From assembly GCA_002381945.1 (NCBI GenBank), contig DFXY01000041.1, positions 40,471 to 104,470 on the forward strand: DNA of 64,000 nt. The letters run 5' to 3'. The DNA is from Bacteriovoracaceae bacterium UBA4096. Its GTDB lineage: Bacteria > Bdellovibrionota > Bacteriovoracia > Bacteriovoracales > Bacteriovoracaceae. Numbering within the stretch: position 1 is the stretch's first letter; each line of letters starts with the position of its first letter. Shown piece by piece: positions 59,572 to 64,000 of this stretch. The notes beneath the pieces were generated by a model, which saw only the letters and a program-made list of their open reading frames with translations, had not been told where the DNA came from and ran no database searches. Both the position numbers and the translations under genes were made by a program.

Positions 59572-59746
59572 ATATTTATGGCCTTGGTTTTTTGGTAATT
59601 ATTACCAGTTTTATGCCTTTTTCTCCACTCTTATACCTTGATCAGTCATAATCGCCACATGAAAAACGCAGCATCATTAGCAAAAATTGTTTATTTTGGT
59701 ACCAAGGCGGTCCTCTTTTGTTTCTTTTTCAAAGAGGTTTTAGTCA

Positions 59747-60535
59747 TTATTTTTTGAAGGGATCTTCAATCTTCTCACCGTTTTGTAATCGCCAGATTTT
59801 TACCGCACGAATAAAGACGTTGTAGGCCGCCAGGGCAGAAACAACGAATCCATGAGTTCCATCCAGAAATCCCAAACGCCAGATATAGTGCCGAATAAAA
59901 CGTCCGAAAGGTCGCAAGAACAGATAGGGGAGTCCAATCTTTTTACCGGACTTTTCAAATTTATGATAGCGGTCAAGCGCACCCCAAGTGGTGTAGCGAT
60001 CGGCCTTTTTAAGATAAGAAGTGAGATCTTTATACGTGTAATGAATGAGCTTATGTTTCAGGATACTGATTTCACCCTTAGATTCTACTTCGGCGTGCAC
60101 ATGCTTATTTTGATATTTACATTCATCCCGCTTGAACAACCGAATAACTTTATCTGATTGCCAGCCAGAGTAATCAATCCGTTTACCCATGAAATTATTC
60201 CGGCGGTAAATCCAAAAGCCTGAATACTTTGTTCCGGTTTTAACCAGATTTTTGATCTCACTTACCAGTTCCGGAGTTGGCCTTTCATCCGCATCCAGCA
60301 GAAAAATCCAGGGATGACTGGCCTGAGGGATTGTCCAGTTCTTCTGGGCAGCCGAATGCTCATACTCATGTTCTAAGAGACGCACTTGAGGAAATGACTT
60401 CACAATCTCAACCGTTTTATCAGTCGAAAAGGAATCCACTACGATGATTTCATCACACCAAAGGACGGATTCGATCGCCTCTTTAATGTTAACTTCTTCG
60501 TTGAATGTCGGGATTATCGCCGTGATCTTTTCCAT
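59747..60535 (-). CDS. GT2 glycosyltransferase, WaaE/KdtX-like (LPS core)
   Basis: This 262-residue protein has IPTFNEEVNIKEAIESV, IVVDSFSTDKT, AQKNWTIPQASHPWIFLLDADE (the NWxIP..A..DWILxLDADE pattern) and HVHAEV. Together these are typical of WaaE/LgtF-like enzymes that add glucose or a similar sugar to inner-core heptose. The neighbouring heptosyltransferase gene supports a core-LPS role. They are divergent, 22 bp apart. Confidence 0.85.
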   Translation of the reverse strand: MEKITAIIPTFNEEVNIKEAIESVLWCDEIIVVDSFSTDKTVEIVKSFPQVRLLEHEYEHSAAQKNWTIPQASHPWIFLLDADERPTPELVSEIKNLVKTGTKYSGFWIYRRNNFMGKRIDYSGWQSDKVIRLFKRDECKYQNKHVHAEVESKGEISILKHKLIHYTYKDLTSYLKKADRYTTWGALDRYHKFEKSGKKIGLPYLFLRPFGRFIRHYIWRLGFLDGTHGFVVSALAAYNVFIRAVKIWRLQNGEKIEDPFKK

Positions 60536-60557
60536 AATAGTGTGTTAATCTTAACGC

Positions 60558-61568
60558 ATGACTGACGCCTCGTCTAAAACAATTCTCATCATCCAAACGG
60601 CTTTCATTGGGGACACCATCCTTGCGAGCCATTTTGCCCGTGCCGTCAAAGAGCATTACCCGAATTCCAAGATCCATTTCTTTCTCAGAAAGGGCAATGA
60701 GTCTGTGATTCAAGGGCTGCCAACGATAGAAAAAACCTGGGTGTGGGATAAAGTGGGCGGAAAGACTAAAAATCTCATGAAGCTCATCTCAGAACTTCGA
60801 GAGATCAAGTTCGACATGGTCTTTAACCTCCACAGGCATTTTAATTCCGGTTTAGTTTCGGCGATGATGAAGTCACCTTTTAAAGCGGGCTTTAAGCAAA
60901 ATCCTCTGAGCATGTTCTATACTCATAAAGTGAATCATCAAATTCCGGATCCGCGCGGTTGGCATGAAGTTCAGAGAAATCTTGAACTCATTCCTGATTA
61001 TAAAATTGTGGATAACTCCAAAATTTATAAACCAGAACTTCCGATTCAGCAGAAAAATATCGATAAGATCACGCCTTATGTGAATGATAATTATTTCGTG
61101 GTGGCACCGGCGTCTGTTTGGTTTACCAAGGCCTGGAGCGAGCATAAATTCCGTGAACTGACTGAAGAGTTGGTAAAACTTGGAAAGGTTTACTTTACTG
61201 GTGGCCCTGGAGATAAAGAGCTTTGTGAGCGCATTAGAAAAGATCTCCCGAATACAGAAAATCTTTGTGGCGCTTTAAATCTGTTGGATTCAGCTGCTCT
61301 CATGAAAAAGGCCCGGAGAGTTTTTGTAAACGACTCAGCTCCTTTGCATCTGGCAAGTTGCGTGAATGCAAAGACTACAGCCATCTTTTGCTCTACCGTC
61401 CCAGCTTTTGGTTATACTCCTCTGGCAGACGATTCTATTGTGATTGATGTTGGTGATTCGCTGGCCTGTCGTCCTTGTGGTTTACATGGACATAAGGCCT
61501 GTCCGTTAGGACATTTTAAATGCGCAGAGAATATTGAGATTAAGCGAGTTCTTGCCACTATCAATTAA
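60558..61568 (+). CDS. LPS heptosyltransferase, GT9 family
   Basis: This 336-residue GT-B enzyme has ILIIQTAFIGDTILAS, VAPASVWFTKAWSEHKF, VYFTGGPGDKEL, NLCGALNLLDSAALMKKA and FVNDSAPLHLAS, which match GT9 enzymes such as WaaC/WaaF. CRPCGLHGHKACPLGHFKC near the end carries the cysteines common in many of them. It transfers L-glycero-D-manno-heptose from ADP-heptose to the inner core. WaaC and WaaF cannot be told apart here. Its stop overlaps the convergent sugar dehydrogenase gene by 8 bp. Confidence 0.88.
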   Translation: MTDASSKTILIIQTAFIGDTILASHFARAVKEHYPNSKIHFFLRKGNESVIQGLPTIEKTWVWDKVGGKTKNLMKLISELREIKFDMVFNLHRHFNSGLVSAMMKSPFKAGFKQNPLSMFYTHKVNHQIPDPRGWHEVQRNLELIPDYKIVDNSKIYKPELPIQQKNIDKITPYVNDNYFVVAPASVWFTKAWSEHKFRELTEELVKLGKVYFTGGPGDKELCERIRKDLPNTENLCGALNLLDSAALMKKARRVFVNDSAPLHLASCVNAKTTAIFCSTVPAFGYTPLADDSIVIDVGDSLACRPCGLHGHKACPLGHFKCAENIEIKRVLATIN

Positions 61569-62568
61569 TTGAGATGACTTTCCCCAGACGTCCTTCATCG
61601 GTCGAGAAGTAGAGATTTCCATCTGGCCCTGGCCTTACATTCCGCCATCTCCATCCCAGCTCTTTAAAAAACTCTTCTTGTTTTCCGACTTTAGTCCCTT
61701 TTAGTTCCAATCTTCTTAAATGCTCGCCCGAAAGATTAGCGAGCCAAATATCGTTCTTCCAGAATGTCATGGCCGAAGGTGAAATTGATGGTACCCAGTA
61801 CGCAACCGGTTCTTCCACCCCTGGCTTACTCTTGACTCCAATTTTAGGTCCTGAGTATTCACGTCCATAAGTCACAATCGGCCAGCCATAGTTTCCATCT
61901 TTTTTGATGAGATTGATTTCATCTCCTCCCTGAGGACCCATCTCAGCTTCCCACAATTCCTGAGTTCCCGGTCTCATTGCTAATCCCTGAGGACTGCGAT
62001 GACCTAAGCTCCAAACTTCGGGTGAAGAGCCGTCTTCTTTCATTCGGATGATTTTCCCCAGATAATTGTCTTTCTTCTGAATCATCTCTCTCTCAGCTCG
62101 CTCACCTGACGTGATGAAGACATTTCCTTCATTATCAAATTCAATACGTGAGCCATAATGATAATCGTTGGTACTTTTATCGGCGGCAAATATTTTTTTA
62201 AAATCCACCAGTTTATTGCCTATGAGTTTTCCACGTCCTAAAGCGGTTGCAGAATATTTATCCATCGGCTCAGAGTAAGTGATATAGATATGGCCATTGG
62301 TAGGATGCACTCTCACATCCAGCATTCCTCCCTGACCTACGGCGTGGACCTTTGGTGTTCCACCGACTAAAGAAGCTTTTTTGGTCTTTGGGTCAAAGAC
62401 AAAAACTTTCCCACCACGCTCTGTGAAAATAATTTTACCATCTTTAAGAAAATCAAAACCCCAGATGACATCATCTTGCTTTAGCAAGACTTCATAGGCA
62501 GGCTTCGCAAAAGTATTAAGAGATAAGGTAATAAGAATGAGAGTAATAATGTTTTTCATAATTTTCAT
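61561..62568 (-). CDS. PQQ-dependent sugar dehydrogenase-like exported protein (GSDH/YliI family)
   Basis: This protein has 335 residues, or 332 from the ATG at 62559, with a signal peptide ending LSLNTFAK. It has IWGFDFLKDGKIIFTERGG, GQGGMLDVRVHP (catalytic His region), EAEMGPQGGDEIN and GHRSPQGLAMRP, the pattern of soluble aldose sugar dehydrogenases. It probably oxidises sugars in the periplasm using PQQ. It overlaps the nitroreductase gene by 4 nt. Confidence 0.85.
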   Translation of the reverse strand: MKIMKNIITLILITLSLNTFAKPAYEVLLKQDDVIWGFDFLKDGKIIFTERGGKVFVFDPKTKKASLVGGTPKVHAVGQGGMLDVRVHPTNGHIYITYSEPMDKYSATALGRGKLIGNKLVDFKKIFAADKSTNDYHYGSRIEFDNEGNVFITSGERAEREMIQKKDNYLGKIIRMKEDGSSPEVWSLGHRSPQGLAMRPGTQELWEAEMGPQGGDEINLIKKDGNYGWPIVTYGREYSGPKIGVKSKPGVEEPVAYWVPSISPSAMTFWKNDIWLANLSGEHLRRLELKGTKVGKQEEFFKELGWRWRNVRPGPDGNLYFSTDEGRLGKVISIN

Positions 62569-63338
62569 ATTATTTTAATAAATCTTTCAGAGGGCATTCT
62601 GACCCGAGGGCCATAGACACCTTTTTTATCGCGCTTTCCAACACTGATGACCATGACAATTTCAGCACTTCTTCCCAGTCCCAAAGTTTTCTTAATTCGT
62701 GAGGAATCATGACCTTCCATTGGGCAAGTATCAAAACCATGCGCAGAAAAACCCATCATAATATTCTGACAGGCCAAAGCGGTTGATTTGACTGACCAAA
62801 CCCTCATATCAGATCTTGAATAAGGTTCTCGGGGAATTGGTCTAAAAACACCTACAATGCTTGCCACTAGTCTTTTACAAAATCCGAAAATACTAAGAGG
62901 ACCTTGAGAATAAACTAATGGTACGAGTTTTTCATAATAGGCCCGGGCCGAAGAGGGAACTTTGTCGCTTTTACTGAAAAGCGCAATCATGTCTTTCCTG
63001 GTTTCTTTCCAGGTATCAATCCGGGCAACGGCCACAATGAGTTCCTGAGCAGTCTTTGCTGCTGGCTGATTGAAACAGGCCTCAACAATTTCGGATTTTT
63101 TACGAGGATCTTGCACCCAATAAAACTCCCAGGGTTGAAGGTTGGAAGAATTTGCGGCGTCTAATCCCCAATGGAGGACTTGCTCCATTATTTCTTTAGG
63201 AACTCGTTGATTAGTATAAACTCTGACTGATCTGCGATTACGAATGATATTATCAAAGGCTTCGGGAGATGTTTCTCGTAGGTCTTCCTGATAGTTCATA
63301 TCGGGAGTGCGGGTTAGAATTTCGGCTGGATCCTTCAT
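62565..63338 (-). CDS. Nitroreductase family protein
   Basis: This 257-residue FMN enzyme has NRRSVRVYTNQRVPKEIMEQV and DAANSSNLQPWEFYWV (FMN binding), then ALACQNIMMGFSAHGFDTCPMEG and GLGRSAEIVMVISVGKRDKKG in the second half, the normal order of the family. It uses NAD(P)H to reduce quinones, nitro compounds or similar. Length is slightly above the usual 200. Physiological substrate unknown. Confidence 0.85.
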   Translation of the reverse strand: MKDPAEILTRTPDMNYQEDLRETSPEAFDNIIRNRRSVRVYTNQRVPKEIMEQVLHWGLDAANSSNLQPWEFYWVQDPRKKSEIVEACFNQPAAKTAQELIVAVARIDTWKETRKDMIALFSKSDKVPSSARAYYEKLVPLVYSQGPLSIFGFCKRLVASIVGVFRPIPREPYSRSDMRVWSVKSTALACQNIMMGFSAHGFDTCPMEGHDSSRIKKTLGLGRSAEIVMVISVGKRDKKGVYGPRVRMPSERFIKII

Positions 63339-63352
63339 CGGTATCTCTTTTT

Positions 63353-64000
63353 TTAGAATTTGCGTTCATACTTTATCCCTAAGGTATGAATAAGATCGGC
63401 CCGGTTTCTATTGTCATCTTCAGCATGGGCATATCTTCTGGTTAGAGGATCTTTATGTTGATCCACTCCTGCAAATACTTTTAGCACGTTTCCCTTTTTA
63501 TCACTATAGACAGTGCCATATAAAGTCACACCGATGTTGGTATAACTTTTATTATCGCCATAATGCTTGTGATCAGCTTTTAGACGCGCTTCAAGCACTG
63601 GGGGACTTCCTGCTTGAGAACGAAAGAGCTGGTTTGTATTAACTGCCACTTCTGTGGAGACTCCGACATAGGAATTCTCCATACCGGCAGTACTGCCCTG
63701 AACTTTGCCTTCAATGGCATATTTCACACCTAACCAGGTGAGGGGAGTTGAAGATTTCTCCGTACCAACCGCCAGACCGGTTTGGAGTCTGGTCTCATTG
63801 TTCCGATGCGGTAAATTGTGGTATTGGATTGCTCCACCCCACTCATGCCACTTATCCTGGATTTTGGGAGCAAGGCCACCTGAATCAGTTAAACGCTCTA
63901 CTGATCCAATTACTTTAACGTATTTATCACCGTTAGTTTGATTCACGCGAACTTCGAATAAGAGGCCATCAACAGTAACCAGATTTTGATAGCGGCGATT
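63353..64000 (-). CDS. Partial exported or outer-membrane beta-barrel-like protein (start beyond the right edge)
   Basis: The frame stays open to the window end, so the GTG at 63946 is not the real start. Some 215 residues are visible. The sequence alternates polar and aromatic residues, with short turns such as NKSYTNIGVTLYGTVYSDKKG and a C-terminal GIKYERKF ending in Phe, which is typical of outer-membrane barrels. No specific family recognised. Confidence 0.6.
   Translation of the reverse strand, partial: NRRYQNLVTVDGLLFEVRVNQTNGDKYVKVIGSVERLTDSGGLAPKIQDKWHEWGGAIQYHNLPHRNNETRLQTGLAVGTEKSSTPLTWLGVKYAIEGKVQGSTAGMENSYVGVSTEVAVNTNQLFRSQAGSPPVLEARLKADHKHYGDNKSYTNIGVTLYGTVYSDKKGNVLKVFAGVDQHKDPLTRRYAHAEDDNRNRADLIHTLGIKYERKF

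Noticed and set aside
59659..59757. 32-codon hydrophobic ORF before the WaaE-like gene
   Set aside because: No ribosome site, and its end overlaps the stop of the convergent glycosyltransferase gene; too little support.

Overview
The window is bacterial, AT-rich and Gram-negative in character. It encodes a lipopolysaccharide heptosyltransferase, a WaaE-like core glycosyltransferase, a Wzm/Wzt polysaccharide exporter, lipoproteins with lipoboxes and many periplasmic or outer-membrane-type products. Gene style and content would suit the Bdellovibrionota (Bacteriovorax/Peredibacter-like), but this is a judgement from general appearance and no marker gene in the window proves it. No rRNA, tRNA or CRISPR array was seen.

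Layout. (1) 1-34150 is one large surface-polysaccharide locus. It opens with a truncated radical SAM gene, then a lipid-linked sugar modification operon (515-6574). Next come sugar nucleotide genes: dTDP-3-amino-3,6-dideoxyhexose-type (FdtA/acyltransferase/aminotransferase with RmlB/RmlA, no RmlC or RmlD) and GDP-L-fucose (Gmd/Fcl). Three tandem paralogues follow (13.5-19.8 kb), with an unusual MAF/DUF115- or GT42-like domain, fused in two of them to a GT-B domain. Two methyltransferases (one ending in a coiled coil) sit next to Wzt/Wzm. Then comes an eight-gene module (23.9-29.8 kb) that looks like an uncharacterised route to a CMP-activated ulosonic-type acid, then two glycosyltransferases and two polyprenyl-phosphate sugar-1-phosphate transferases (WecA-like and WbaP-like).

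(2) 34.1-50.6 kb is an accessory stretch with about 16 scattered copies of a short palindromic REP-like element and one REP-associated tyrosine transposase (RAYT) tightly framed by two of them. It also holds an OafA-like acyltransferase, an O-antigen ligase-like protein, a ribbon-helix-helix-type gene pair behind a perfect 26-bp palindrome, a toxin-antitoxin-like pair, an HNH nuclease, a pseudo-receiver regulator, lipoproteins, an acyl-CoA dehydrogenase and UDP-glucose dehydrogenase.

(3) 50.8-55.4 kb is a visibly AT-richer island. It carries an alpha/beta hydrolase, a 42-residue lipopeptide-like ORF too short for routine calling, a fusion of an isoprenylcysteine-methyltransferase-like membrane domain with an oligopeptide-binding-like domain, and a divergent hybrid histidine kinase. 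I read it as a candidate cell-cell signalling system and it is my leading candidate for something undescribed.

(4) 55.3-64 kb is mostly housekeeping or core-LPS: glycosyltransferase, FolA, GalE, QueC, small proteins, WaaE-like and heptosyltransferase genes, a PQQ-type sugar dehydrogenase, a nitroreductase and a partial exported protein.

Together the first 34 kb can plausibly make nucleotide sugars, start a glycan on undecaprenyl phosphate, extend it, cap it by methylation and export it by the ABC-transporter pathway. The ligase at 40-41 kb and the core genes at 60 kb would supply attachment and the LPS acceptor.
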